Positions 1-6,875 are shown, counted from the first letter of the stretch. The stretch is 7,280 bases of DNA from an uncultured Hyphomonadaceae bacterium (GCA_937873805.1 CALMWO010000339.1:1-7280); one strand, 5' to 3'. A program made the numbers and translations. Notes: generated by a model from the letters alone, not told the origin.

Positions 1-163
1 GGCGGCGATCCGGTCGTCTGCTTTCCGATAATTCGAGCATTTGCTGTGAGTTAGCAGCTGGACCCCAGAAGCGGGTTTGGCTTTTCGGCGCGATGCTCTA
101 AGCACCGGGAAGGGGAACGCCTTCCGGTTCGGGGGGCACTATGGCTCAGGGCCGCTGAGGAAT
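1..163. other. Left-edge region without a convincing gene
   Basis: I see no gene I can support here. Frame 1 is open from the window edge to a TAG at 52-54, and frame 3 is open to a TAA at about 99-101, so either could be the tail of a plus-strand gene that begins outside the window. On the minus strand an ATG at 40-38 is open to the edge, but it has no Shine-Dalgarno-like sequence. None of these short peptides resembles a known protein end to me. The phosphatase frame is open back to a TTG at 77, but that extension reads like noncoding sequence and crosses a hairpin. Confidence 0.5.
105..127 (+). other. Imperfect hairpin upstream of the phosphatase gene
   Basis: CCGGGAAGG (105-113) can pair with CCTTCCGG (120-127) around a GGAACG loop, giving about 8 pairs with one bulged G. 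It lies just before the chosen phosphatase start and could be a leader structure or the remains of a terminator for an upstream gene. No T-run follows, so I do not call it an intrinsic terminator. Confidence 0.3.
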
Positions 164-778
164 ATGGACGCCGCCGTCAAACCAGAAACACGCGCGATGA
201 AGGCGCCGTCTGCCGGCCGCATCATCGTGGTGCGTCATGGCCGTCCTGCGGTGATCCCGAAGGAAGGTCCGCCCATGGGCTGGCGCGACTACAAGGAATG
301 GTGGGCGCGCTACGAACTGAGTTCGCTGAAAGAGGGGCAGAGTTGCCCCGAGGCGCTGTTGAAGCAGATCGGCGACGACGCCATCATTCTCTCGAGCGCC
401 CGCCCGCGCGCGATCCAGACGGCGGGGCACCTTGGCCGTGGCCGCGAGGTGAAGCACGACGCGCTGTTCAACGAGGCGCCGCTGCCACCCCCGAAGATGC
501 GCGGCACGATGCGGCCCAAGAACTGGAACAAGATCGCACGCCTGCTCTGGATGCTGGGGCATAGCGGGGGCGAGGAACACGTGCGCGATGCGCGCCGGCG
601 CGCGGCCAAGGCGGCGGGCATTCTGGTCGAGACGGCCGGCGAGGGGCGCGACGTTGTGCTTGCGGCGCATGGCTGGTTCAACAGGATGCTGCGGCCGGAG
701 CTCAAGAAGCGCGGTTGGGCCAATGTGCATGACGGCGGCGACAAGTACTGGTCGTACCGGATCTATCAAAAAAGGTAA
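164..778 (+). CDS. Histidine phosphatase family protein
   Basis: A 204-residue protein of the histidine phosphatase (phosphoglycerate mutase-like) superfamily, which removes phosphate through a phosphohistidine intermediate. The N-terminal strand IIVVRHGRP carries the RHG signature, with R24 and the nucleophile H25. The second arginine is R80 in SSARPRAIQT, the likely proton donor is E104 in LFNEAPLP, and the second histidine is H169 in LAAHGWFNRML. All core catalytic residues are therefore present. There is no signal peptide or membrane segment, so it should be cytoplasmic. The substrate cannot be told: this family includes sugar, nucleotide and protein phosphatases. I chose the ATG at 164 because GAGG lies just upstream (157-160), though the spacing is short. 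An ATG at 197 has no ribosome site but would still keep the whole domain. The gene stands alone, with 92 bases before the next start. Confidence 0.88.
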   Translation: MDAAVKPETRAMKAPSAGRIIVVRHGRPAVIPKEGPPMGWRDYKEWWARYELSSLKEGQSCPEALLKQIGDDAIILSSARPRAIQTAGHLGRGREVKHDALFNEAPLPPPKMRGTMRPKNWNKIARLLWMLGHSGGEEHVRDARRRAAKAAGILVETAGEGRDVVLAAHGWFNRMLRPELKKRGWANVHDGGDKYWSYRIYQKR

Positions 779-870
779 GCACGCCGTTCGGCCATCGCTC
801 CGCGATAGAAACGTATTGTGCGATGCTGCGTGTCCGGCATGGTGCAGCGCGAACACCGCCCGAGGGCTCC

Positions 871-1104
871 ATGAGCGAACCAGCCGACGTCCACACCGCC
901 TCTTTCGAGTTCGAAGCCGGGCCTATACGCACCAGCGCATCCGCGAGGATTTCGACACAGGGCATTCTGGCGGCGGGCGCCGCTGTTGGCATCATTCTTC
1001 TTGCGGTGGCGCCGGTGGTTTGGGCGGCGAGCAGTCCTGCGCGCAAGCGCGCTGCGCTTGGCCGGGCCGTCGAACGCGTTGGTCAAAAACGGCTTGCTGA
1101 ATAG
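871..1104 (+). CDS. Small single-pass membrane protein, unknown function
   Basis: A 77-residue protein that I do not recognise. A polar, somewhat acidic N-terminal part (residues 1-28) is followed by one strong hydrophobic segment at about 31-53 (GILAAGAAVGIILLAVAPVV and onward), then a basic tail rich in R and K (58-74). By the positive-inside rule the tail is probably cytoplasmic. The ATG at 871 is preferred because GAGGG lies at 862-866 with suitable spacing. An upstream in-frame start at 823 would add 16 residues with no ribosome site. The gene lies between the phosphatase and xseB on the same strand and ends 74 bases before xseB, so it may be its own unit. Coding status rests on the ribosome site plus the coherent membrane segment. 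It could be spurious. Confidence 0.6.
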   Translation: MSEPADVHTASFEFEAGPIRTSASARISTQGILAAGAAVGIILLAVAPVVWAASSPARKRAALGRAVERVGQKRLAE

Positions 1105-1129
1105 CGACTGATAGCGGTATCCGCCGCGC

Positions 1130-1157
1130 TTGCCTCAGGCGCCGATGCGCCTATGGT
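1130..1157 (+). promoter_or_regulatory. Candidate sigma-70-type promoter for the xseB operon
   Basis: TTGCCT (1130-1135) and TATGGT (1152-1157) are separated by 16 bases, each matching four of six consensus positions. They lie in the only gap upstream of xseB, about 20 bases before its ribosome site. This would drive xseB, the polyprenyl synthase and dxs. It was read by eye and has no further support. Confidence 0.35.
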
Positions 1158-1167
1158 GGCGCCCCTC

Positions 1168-1173
1168 AGGAGA
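1168..1173 (+). promoter_or_regulatory. Ribosome binding site of xseB
   Basis: AGGAGA lies five bases before the ATG at 1179. This near-ideal site fixes the xseB start in preference to the internal ATG at 1215. Confidence 0.75.
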
Positions 1174-1178
1174 CCTGA

Positions 1179-1430
1179 ATGCCAGAGCCGAAGGCCAGCA
1201 CCGATATCGCAGCGATGAGCTTCGAAGATGCTCTTCGCGAGCTGGAGCAGATTGTACACAAGCTTGAGGCGGGCGATGTGCCGCTCGAAGATTCGATCCG
1301 CATCTATGAGCGTGGTGCGGCGCTGAAGGCGCATTGCGAGAAGAAGCTCAAGGAAGCTGAACTCAAGGTCGAGAAAATTGTGCTTGGACCGGATGGTCCC
1401 AAAGGTGTCGAGCGAGCAGATGATCTCTAA
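1179..1430 (+). CDS. xseB: Exodeoxyribonuclease VII small subunit
   Basis: An 83-residue protein, the usual length for XseB. Exonuclease VII degrades single-stranded DNA from both ends into short oligonucleotides. XseB is the small helical subunit that binds many copies to the catalytic XseA subunit, which is not in this window. The family signature is plain at residues 14-46: [20 protein letters not shown] followed by [13 protein letters not shown]. After it comes a charged helix with many lysines and glutamates (50-68). The start is fixed by AGGAGA upstream. The last 11 bases overlap the start of the polyprenyl synthase gene, which suggests translational coupling and a shared transcript. 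Linkage of xseB to isoprenoid genes is common in Proteobacteria. Confidence 0.96.
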   Translation: MPEPKASTDIAAMSFEDALRELEQIVHKLEAGDVPLEDSIRIYERGAALKAHCEKKLKEAELKVEKIVLGPDGPKGVERADDL

Positions 1431-2325
1431 CCTCGATCCCGATTTCGAACAGCGCCTCAACGAGGTCGCGGACCGCATCACGGTTGCGCTCGACCAATTG
1501 ATTCCGCCGGCGTCCGGCCCGGAAGCGCAACTGATGCGCGCGATGCGTCATGGCGCGCTGAGCAAGGGCAAGCGATTGCGCCCGTTCATCACCATCGAAG
1601 TCGGTCGCATGTTTGGCGCGCAGGAAAAATCATTGCTGCGTGGCGCGGCGGCGGTCGAGTGCATGCACGCGTACTCTCTTATCCATGATGATCTCCCGTG
1701 CATGGATGACGACGATTACCGGCGCGGCCAGCCGACCGTCCACAAGGCGTTCGATGAGGCGACGGCGTTGCTGGCGGGCGACGCTCTGCAGGCGCTGGCT
1801 TTCGAGATCATGGTGTCGCCCGAGACGCACCGCGATGCACTGATGCGGTGCAAGCTGGTTGAGCGCCTTGCCTTGGCGGCAGGCGCGCGCGGCATGGTCG
1901 GCGGGCAGATGATCGACATGTATCCGGCGCTGGATGACGAAGAGCCCCTGCAGGTCATGACGCGGATGCAGCGGCTGAAGACCGGGGCGCTGATCACGCT
2001 GGCGGGCGAGGTCGGGGCGCTGCTGGGCGGTGCGCTGGACAGTGAGCGGCATGCGATCTCCGGCTACACCAACGATCTGGGCCTGGCGTTCCAGATCGTG
2101 GACGACCTGCTGGACGTTGAGGGCGACCCGGGCATCCTGGGTAAAGCCACGGCAAAAGACGTAGCGGCGGGGAAGAAGAACTTCGTTTCTCTTCTGGGAG
2201 TTGAAGGAGCGCAGGATCGGGTGCGCTATCTCGCCGCACAGGCGAAACAGCATCTGGCATCCTTCGGTTCGCGGGCCTCATCTTTGCTACATACGGTCGA
2301 CTTTGTGCTCAATCGCCGCCACTAA
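1420..2325 (+). CDS. ispA: Polyprenyl diphosphate synthase (farnesyl or geranylgeranyl type)
   Basis: A 301-residue, cytoplasmic trans-type prenyltransferase that condenses isopentenyl diphosphate with allylic diphosphates. The diphosphate-binding GKRLRP is at 50-55. The first aspartate-rich motif is at 90-98 (D90, D91, D96) in [11 protein letters not shown], with the two-residue insertion of bacterial type II enzymes and RRG just after it. QPTVHK is at 104-109, LKTGALI at 186-192, and the second aspartate-rich motif at 228-232 in [20 protein letters not shown] loop at 246-255 precedes SLLG. The ATG at 1420 is inside the end of xseB and has only a weak ribosome site, so coupling to xseB translation is likely. 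A TTG at 1378 is a less likely start. Tyr85, five residues before the first motif, does not by itself separate C15 (IspA) from C20 products, so the symbol is the conventional one for this gene order. Confidence 0.95.
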   Translation: MISNLDPDFEQRLNEVADRITVALDQLIPPASGPEAQLMRAMRHGALSKGKRLRPFITIEVGRMFGAQEKSLLRGAAAVECMHAYSLIHDDLPCMDDDDYRRGQPTVHKAFDEATALLAGDALQALAFEIMVSPETHRDALMRCKLVERLALAAGARGMVGGQMIDMYPALDDEEPLQVMTRMQRLKTGALITLAGEVGALLGGALDSERHAISGYTNDLGLAFQIVDDLLDVEGDPGILGKATAKDVAAGKKNFVSLLGVEGAQDRVRYLAAQAKQHLASFGSRASSLLHTVDFVLNRRH

Positions 2326-2355
2326 TTGACCCGTATTGGGGATGAGACATCGGCC

Positions 2356-4269
2356 ATGACGACGCAGACGCCCATGCTGGACGAGATTCGGACTCCGTCT
2401 GATCTGAAGGGCCGGTCGAAAGCCGACCTTCGACAGATTGCCGACGAACTGCGCGCCGAGACCATCAACGCGGTTTCGACCACGGGCGGCCACCTTGGCT
2501 CGGCGCTCGGCGTGGTCGAGCTGACCGTGGCGATGCACGCGGTGTTCAACACGCCGAAGGACAAGATCGTCTGGGACGTTGGCCACCAGGCCTATCCGCA
2601 CAAGATCCTGACGGGGCGTCGTGAGCGCATTCGCACCCTGCGCCAGGGCGGCGGGCTTTCCGGTTTCACCAAGCGCGACGAGAGCGTTTACGACCCGTTC
2701 GGCGCCGCGCACGCGGGCACCTCGGTTTCGGCGGCGAGCGGCTTTGCCGTGTCGCGCGACCTGCAGGGCGAAAAGAACAGCGTGATCGCGGTGGTCGGCG
2801 ACGGCGCGATGAGCGCCGGCATGATCTACGAAGCGATGAACAATGTTGGCGGCATGCATACGCGCATGATCGTCATCCTCAACGACAACGACATGTCGAT
2901 CGCGCCGCCGGTGGGCGCGATGAGCCATTACCTGTCGCGCACGGTTTCGTCGCGTGGCTATCGCAAGGTGCGCAACCTCGCGAAGCGGCTGGTGCGGAAG
3001 ATCGGCCTTGAAGGCTGGACCAAGCGGGCCGAGCATTCGGTGCGCAACTTCACGATGGGCGGCGACCTGTTCGATGCGCTCGGCTGTTATTATGTCGGCC
3101 CGATCGACGGGCATGACATCTCGGCGCTGGTCGACGTGCTGGAGAACGCGCGCGACATGGAGACCGGCCCGGTGCTGGTTCACGTCGTGACGCAGAAGGG
3201 CAAGGGATACGCTCCCGCCGAAAGCGCGGCCGACAAATATCACGGCGTGTCGAAGTTCAACGTCGTCACCGGCGAGCAGGCCAAGGCGAAGGCCGGGCCG
3301 CCGTCCTATACGAAAGTGTTCTCGCAGGAACTGCTCCGCATTGCGGACAAGGACGAGAAGGTCGTGGCGATCACGGCGGCGATGCCGTCGGGCACGGGCC
3401 TTGATGCGTTCGCGACCAAGTATCCGACGCGCTGCTTCGATGTCGGCATTGCCGAACAGCACGCGGTGACATTCGCGGCCGGCATGGCTGCCGATGGTAT
3501 GCGCCCGTTCGCAGCGATCTATTCGACCTTCCTTCAGCGCGGCTATGACAGCGTCGTCCACGATGTGGCGATCCAGAAACTGCCGGTGCGCTTCGCCATG
3601 GACCGCGCCGGTCTGGTCGGCGCCGATGGCGCAACGCACGCGGGCACGTTCGATATCGGCTTCCTCGGCGCCCTGCCGGGCTTTGTGCTGATGGCGGCGG
3701 CCGACGAGACCGAGTTGCAGCGCATGGTTGCGACCGGGCATGTGATCGATGATCGCCCGTCGGCTTTCCGTTATCCGCGCGGCGAGGGCATTGGCCTGCC
3801 GCTGCTGGCAGATCCGCAGCCGCTGGAGATCGGCAAGGGCCGGATCGTGAAGCAGGGTACGACTGTCGCCATTCTATCCTACGGCACGCGCCTGGCGGAA
3901 TGCCTGGTCGCGGCGGACATGCTGGAGAAGCAGGGGCTTTCGACAACGGTGGCGGATGCACGTTTCGCCAAGCCGCTGGATGAAGCTCTGGTGGCGGATC
4001 TTGCCAAGAACCATGAAGTGCTGATCACGATCGAGGAAGGCGCCGTTGGCGGCTTCGGGTCGTTCGTGCTGCATTCGCTGGCCGGTCGCGGCTTGCTCGA
4101 CGCTGGCTTGCGCATTCGCACGCTGACCCTGCCGGATATTTTCCAGGACCACGACACGCCCGAGAAAATGTACGAGCAGGCCGGACTTGATGCGCGGTCG
4201 ATCGCGGCGAGCGCGATCAAGGCGCTGGGCCGTGGCGACGAGCGTGCGCTGAAGCTGATCGTCGGCTGA
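2356..4269 (+). CDS. dxs: 1-deoxy-D-xylulose-5-phosphate synthase
   Basis: A 637-residue thiamine-diphosphate enzyme of normal family length. It joins pyruvate and glyceraldehyde 3-phosphate with loss of CO2 to give DXP, the entry step of the MEP isoprenoid pathway and a precursor for thiamine and pyridoxal phosphate. The N-terminal domain has GGHLGSALG (44-52, H46), [11 protein letters not shown] (73-83) and the cofactor and magnesium motif GDG (148-150), with the pairing asparagine in the LNDND stretch near 175. The central domain has [10 protein letters not shown], with the cofactor-activating glutamate at E367, then [15 protein letters not shown] (416-430). The C-terminal domain contains EEGAVGGFG near 560. 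No catalytic residue is missing. The ATG at 2356 gives the usual short N-terminus before [10 protein letters not shown], with GGGGATGAG upstream. A TTG at 2326 directly after the previous stop is less likely. It lies 30 bases after the synthase, in the same operon. Confidence 0.98.
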   Translation: MTTQTPMLDEIRTPSDLKGRSKADLRQIADELRAETINAVSTTGGHLGSALGVVELTVAMHAVFNTPKDKIVWDVGHQAYPHKILTGRRERIRTLRQGGGLSGFTKRDESVYDPFGAAHAGTSVSAASGFAVSRDLQGEKNSVIAVVGDGAMSAGMIYEAMNNVGGMHTRMIVILNDNDMSIAPPVGAMSHYLSRTVSSRGYRKVRNLAKRLVRKIGLEGWTKRAEHSVRNFTMGGDLFDALGCYYVGPIDGHDISALVDVLENARDMETGPVLVHVVTQKGKGYAPAESAADKYHGVSKFNVVTGEQAKAKAGPPSYTKVFSQELLRIADKDEKVVAITAAMPSGTGLDAFATKYPTRCFDVGIAEQHAVTFAAGMAADGMRPFAAIYSTFLQRGYDSVVHDVAIQKLPVRFAMDRAGLVGADGATHAGTFDIGFLGALPGFVLMAAADETELQRMVATGHVIDDRPSAFRYPRGEGIGLPLLADPQPLEIGKGRIVKQGTTVAILSYGTRLAECLVAADMLEKQGLSTTVADARFAKPLDEALVADLAKNHEVLITIEEGAVGGFGSFVLHSLAGRGLLDAGLRIRTLTLPDIFQDHDTPEKMYEQAGLDARSIAASAIKALGRGDERALKLIVG

Positions 4270-4299
4270 TCGTTACGTAGCGCTGGAGTGTGTGGATGC

Positions 4300-4319
4300 G
4301 CGCCGGTTTGCATCGGCGC
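4300..4319 (+). terminator. Hairpin after dxs, possible weak terminator
   Basis: GCGCCG (4300-4305) pairs perfectly with CGGCGC (4314-4319). A G-T wobble and a T-A pair extend the stem to 8, with a TTGC loop. It begins 30 bases after the dxs stop. There is no T-run after it, so it is not a classical intrinsic terminator. It may attenuate read-through into the TIR gene or protect the dxs message end. Confidence 0.35.
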
Positions 4320-4334
4320 CTGTGGCATGCACTA

Positions 4335-4349
4335 TCCCCGGATCGGGGA
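4335..4349 (+). promoter_or_regulatory. Hairpin overlapping the TIR gene ribosome site
   Basis: TCCCCG (4335-4340) can pair with CGGGGA (4344-4349) around a three-base loop. The 3' arm covers most of the GGGGAG (4345-4350) that serves the GTG start at 4359. AGAGG (4349-4353) stays largely free. If the stem forms in the mRNA it would lower translation initiation. Confidence 0.4.
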
Positions 4350-4358
4350 GAGGCGGCC

Positions 4359-6125
4359 GTGGCCGGAATATTCGTCAGCTACAGGCGCGATGATGCTGCC
4401 CATGTCACCGGGCGCATTGCGGATGCGTTGGCTGCGCGCGTGGGGCGCGAGAATGTGTTCGTCGATGTCGACAGCGTGGCGCCGGGCGAGGATTTCGTTC
4501 GCAAGATCGAGACGACGATCCGGGGCTCCGACATATTCCTCGCGGTCATTGGCGCGAACTGGTTGAGCGCTTCAACGGCCCAGGGGCAGAGGCGCATAGA
4601 TCTGCCGGGAGATTTCATTCGCCTTGAGGTTGGCACGGCGCTGGCCGCTGGCGTCAGGGTCATTCCGGTGCTGGTCGATGGCGCGTCGATGCCGCGTGCG
4701 GAGGATCTACCGGAGGATATCCGGCAGCTGGTGCGCCACAACGCGGTTTTCATCAATCACACCACGTTCGCGCGCGACATGCGCGAACTGATCGACCAGC
4801 TGAAGCTGCCGGGCTCTGCCCGCAGGCGCGCGGGCATCAACCCGCTGGCCATGCCTATTGGGGCGGGTGCGATCGTGCTGTCGATGCTGGCTTTGGCGGC
4901 GTGGCCGAAAGGCGCCTCGACCCCGACGGGGATATCGTCGTCAGTCTCGCTTGCGGAGCAGGACGCAATCGGCGCCCGGTGGATCACGCAGACGGAGTTC
5001 AAGGCTGAGCGTGGCGCTGGCGGTCGCCTGTCCATTCGCGCGGACATGCCATACCGCGACCGGGTGCGCGACGAGAAGCGGATAGACGGGTTGGAGTTTC
5101 TCGGCAGTTCGCCTCTGTCGGCGCCTATGCCGGTGCTGACCGTGCATGTGACGAACGCCAGCGCCGCGCCGGTGATCGTCAGTGAGATCCAGTTCGAAGT
5201 CATCGAGGCTGTGCCGGACAAAACGCCGTTGCCTGTGCTGCGTGAAAGTCAGGTGGATTATCGTCGCCTGCACATGATGAATGAGGGCTGGGGCGATCTG
5301 GACGCCCCGCGGCTGACGATCAGCGCGTGGGGTTTGCCGGAAGGCGAATTTGACCGCGCCCGCAAGGTGTGGAGGGGCGATATCTCGGTGTCCGAGCCGT
5401 GCGCTGAGCCGTCGCGGCGGATCGATATCGCGCCCATCAGCATCGACGCCACGTTCGTGGCGGACACGGCGGTGTTCGATCTTGAAGGCAAGATGCCCGC
5501 AGGCTTTGACGACGCCAAGTTTGTTTGCGCCATCGGAGAGCTGAGCTACGTCCACGGCGGCAAGACAGAAACGCTGGCCCTGCGGACCCGCATTTCCAAC
5601 CAGCGCCCACTCTCGATTGCCGCTTCGCCGATCATCGAGACCTATGACCTTTATCTTGATCCTGACCGCGAGGGATATGCTGCGGTCTTGCCGTTCATGG
5701 CCGAGATCGCGGCTGGGGCTACGATCGCGCTGCCTGTTCGCATCTACACCGACAAATCATCGGACTTCCGCCTTCGGCAGTCGGTGCGCACTGTGGCCGG
5801 TGAGGTTGTCCCTGGCGAAGACATGAACCTGCAGATCTTCGTGACACGCAACTCGGCCGTGGGGTGGGCGCCTGAACAATTGCGGCTCACGGTTGTTCCT
5901 CCGTCAGCGGTGGCGGCGGTGGACAAGGATGGCGTCGTGGAGAGCGTGACGATTGATCCGCTTGGGGAGGCTGCGGTGCAAGTTGTCCTGAAGCGCGATC
6001 TTGCGCCTGGGGCGTGCGAGAAGCTTCTGAACGAAACAGTGCCCGGCATTCTTGCAAAGGTGGGCGTGCCGGATTCTCCGGTCGAGGTTTCCGGGCCGTC
6101 GGGTCCGGCTTGCAAGCCGGGTTAG
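4359..6125 (+). CDS. TIR domain protein with one membrane segment and a large extracytoplasmic region
   Basis: A 588-residue protein. Residues 2-145 form a bacterial TIR domain: GIFVSYRRDD at the very N-terminus, VFVDVDSVAPGEDFV (33-47), DIFLAVIGANWLS (58-70), and DFIRLEVGTAL (85-95), whose E90 aligns with the catalytic glutamate of NAD-cleaving TIR domains such as SARM1. A basic patch RRR (155-157) precedes a hydrophobic segment at about 164-182. Residues 183-588 should then lie in the periplasm. They look beta-rich, with strand-like stretches such as PVLTVHVTNASAAPVIVSEI (258-277), four cysteines (348, 390, 553, 585), and no domain I recognise. I chose GTG 4359 because GGGGAG sits 8 bases upstream and the TIR domain then begins at residue 2. 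An in-frame GTG at 4290 would add 23 residues across a hairpin. TIR enzymes often serve in defence or signalling, but no partner gene is seen here and function is inferred only. Confidence 0.85.
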   Translation: MAGIFVSYRRDDAAHVTGRIADALAARVGRENVFVDVDSVAPGEDFVRKIETTIRGSDIFLAVIGANWLSASTAQGQRRIDLPGDFIRLEVGTALAAGVRVIPVLVDGASMPRAEDLPEDIRQLVRHNAVFINHTTFARDMRELIDQLKLPGSARRRAGINPLAMPIGAGAIVLSMLALAAWPKGASTPTGISSSVSLAEQDAIGARWITQTEFKAERGAGGRLSIRADMPYRDRVRDEKRIDGLEFLGSSPLSAPMPVLTVHVTNASAAPVIVSEIQFEVIEAVPDKTPLPVLRESQVDYRRLHMMNEGWGDLDAPRLTISAWGLPEGEFDRARKVWRGDISVSEPCAEPSRRIDIAPISIDATFVADTAVFDLEGKMPAGFDDAKFVCAIGELSYVHGGKTETLALRTRISNQRPLSIAASPIIETYDLYLDPDREGYAAVLPFMAEIAAGATIALPVRIYTDKSSDFRLRQSVRTVAGEVVPGEDMNLQIFVTRNSAVGWAPEQLRLTVVPPSAVAAVDKDGVVESVTIDPLGEAAVQVVLKRDLAPGACEKLLNETVPGILAKVGVPDSPVEVSGPSGPACKPG

Positions 6126-6493
6126 GCTGGCGGCGCCTGGTTCAGGCGCTTCACCAGTTCCTGGCGCACTTTCCACGGCTTGAAGCTGGTGTGCAGGCGC
6201 GAGAGCCAGTGCGAGTTCACGGCGCGATAGGGCTGACCAAGGTCTCGCGTCACGGGCAGTATCTTGCGACCGAGAATGTCGATGACGTGCGCGATCTCTT
6301 CCGGCGAGGAGAAGAAGAGGGAGCGGCCGCGATGCTCGATTACCCAGAGCGGATAGCCCTTGCCGAGAACCGGCTTAGGCCGCGGCGGATCAAATACGGT
6401 CGCGGTGTAGTAGGCCGCATCAACGCCTTTGTGGACCCACGGGGTGATGGGCGTTAAAACCGGCTCCGGGCGATATTCGATGCGGATCTGCAT
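6122..6493 (-). CDS. Conserved-type hypothetical protein, 123 residues
   Basis: The protein begins MQIRIEYRPEPVLTPITPWV and has no signal peptide or membrane segment. The centre, GKGYPLWVIEHRGRSLFFSS followed by PEEIAHVIDILGRKILP (roughly residues 43-80), reads as two or three strands and an amphipathic helix. The C-terminal third is basic, with WLSRLHTSFKPWKVRQELVKRL. The pattern looks like a compact cytoplasmic fold, and I have a vague impression of similar hypothetical proteins in alphaproteobacteria, but I cannot name a family or function. The start at 6493 gives the coherent N-terminus. An extension to 6601 would run antisense through the YjbR-family gene and looks noncoding. No good ribosome site is visible, so a leaderless or weakly translated message is possible. 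Its TAA shares bases 6123-6124 with the TAG of the TIR gene. Confidence 0.75.
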   Translation of the reverse strand: MQIRIEYRPEPVLTPITPWVHKGVDAAYYTATVFDPPRPKPVLGKGYPLWVIEHRGRSLFFSSPEEIAHVIDILGRKILPVTRDLGQPYRAVNSHWLSRLHTSFKPWKVRQELVKRLNQAPPA

Positions 6494-6508
6494 AGGGGCG
6501 TGATCACA
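6494..6508. promoter_or_regulatory. 15-base gap between divergent start codons
   Basis: Only 15 bases separate the minus-strand ATG (6493-6491) from the plus-strand ATG (6509). The gap holds AGGGG (6494-6498), a ribosome site for the plus gene at about 10 bases. The promoters of both genes must therefore lie inside each other's coding sequence, or the transcripts begin very near the start codons. Confidence 0.5.
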
Positions 6509-6874
6509 ATGCCGAAGCTTTCCGTCAAGCAGGCAGAGCAACGCCTGATCAAGTTTGCGCTCACCTATCCCGAGGCCGTGCTGGAGCATCCGTGGGGGCA
6601 CGACGCCGTGAAGGTGAAGGGCAAGATGTTCGCGACCTTCGGCGGCGAGTCTGGCGTGAAGGGCGAGTTCTCGATGAGTGTGAAACTGCCGGTCTCGTTT
6701 GAGATGGCGCTGACCCTGCCGTGGGTAGAGGCGACAGGGTATGGGCTTGGCAAATCTGGCTGGGTGACGGCGCGTGTGAAGGGCGGCAGCGACTTCGATA
6801 TCGAGACGATGAAGGGTTGGATCGACCAGAGCTATCGCGCCATCGCGCCAAAGGCGCTGGTGAAGGCGCTCTAG
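6509..6874 (+). CDS. MmcQ/YjbR family protein
   Basis: A 121-residue protein of the MmcQ/YjbR (DUF419) family, small cytoplasmic proteins with a CyaY-like fold sometimes described as DNA-binding. Their true role is not settled. Family features seen in order: LTYPEAVLEHPWG (18-30), VKVKGKMFATFGG (34-46), MSVKLP (56-61), the YGLGKSGWVTARV stretch (78-90), where the family usually has an aromatic residue and a tryptophan, and WIDQSYRAIAPKAL (104-117) at the end. The length is typical. I chose ATG 6509 because AGGGG lies about 10 bases upstream. A GTG at 6500 is too close to that site. It is divergent from the 123-residue hypothetical gene and ends one base before the stop of the epimerase gene on the other strand. 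Confidence 0.88.
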   Translation: MPKLSVKQAEQRLIKFALTYPEAVLEHPWGHDAVKVKGKMFATFGGESGVKGEFSMSVKLPVSFEMALTLPWVEATGYGLGKSGWVTARVKGGSDFDIETMKGWIDQSYRAIAPKALVKAL

Positions 6875-6875
6875 G

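Noticed and set aside
77..163. Longer N-terminus for the phosphatase from a TTG at 77
   Set aside because: No ribosome site, it crosses a hairpin, and the added residues precede the catalytic strand without resembling family members.
794..806. Small hairpin ATCGC-TCC-GCGAT after the phosphatase gene
   Set aside because: Only five pairs and no T-run. Not enough to call a terminator.
816..843. TTGTGC and CATGGT, 16 bases apart, as a promoter for the small membrane protein
   Set aside because: Too few consensus matches to support.
146..856. 236-codon minus-strand frame under the phosphatase
   Set aside because: Shadow of the plus-strand gene, which has all catalytic motifs. The minus product is R/H/A-rich with no domain.
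1630..2253. 207-codon minus-strand frame under the polyprenyl synthase
   Set aside because: Shadow of a certain gene, with R/Q/H-rich composition.
2287..3741. 484-codon open frame on the minus strand, antisense to dxs
   Set aside because: It lies almost wholly under dxs, which is certain. The predicted protein is dominated by R, H and A, typical of antisense frames in GC-rich genes, and has no recognisable motif or ribosome site.
4308..4338. TTGCAT and TATCCC as a promoter for the TIR gene
   Set aside because: The 19-base spacing and poor second element make it weak, and the first element lies in the loop and stem of a hairpin.
6014..6457. 147-codon plus-strand frame bridging the TIR 3' end and the minus-strand gene
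   Set aside because: It overlaps the end of the TIR gene out of frame and runs antisense to the better minus-strand gene. It shows no motif.
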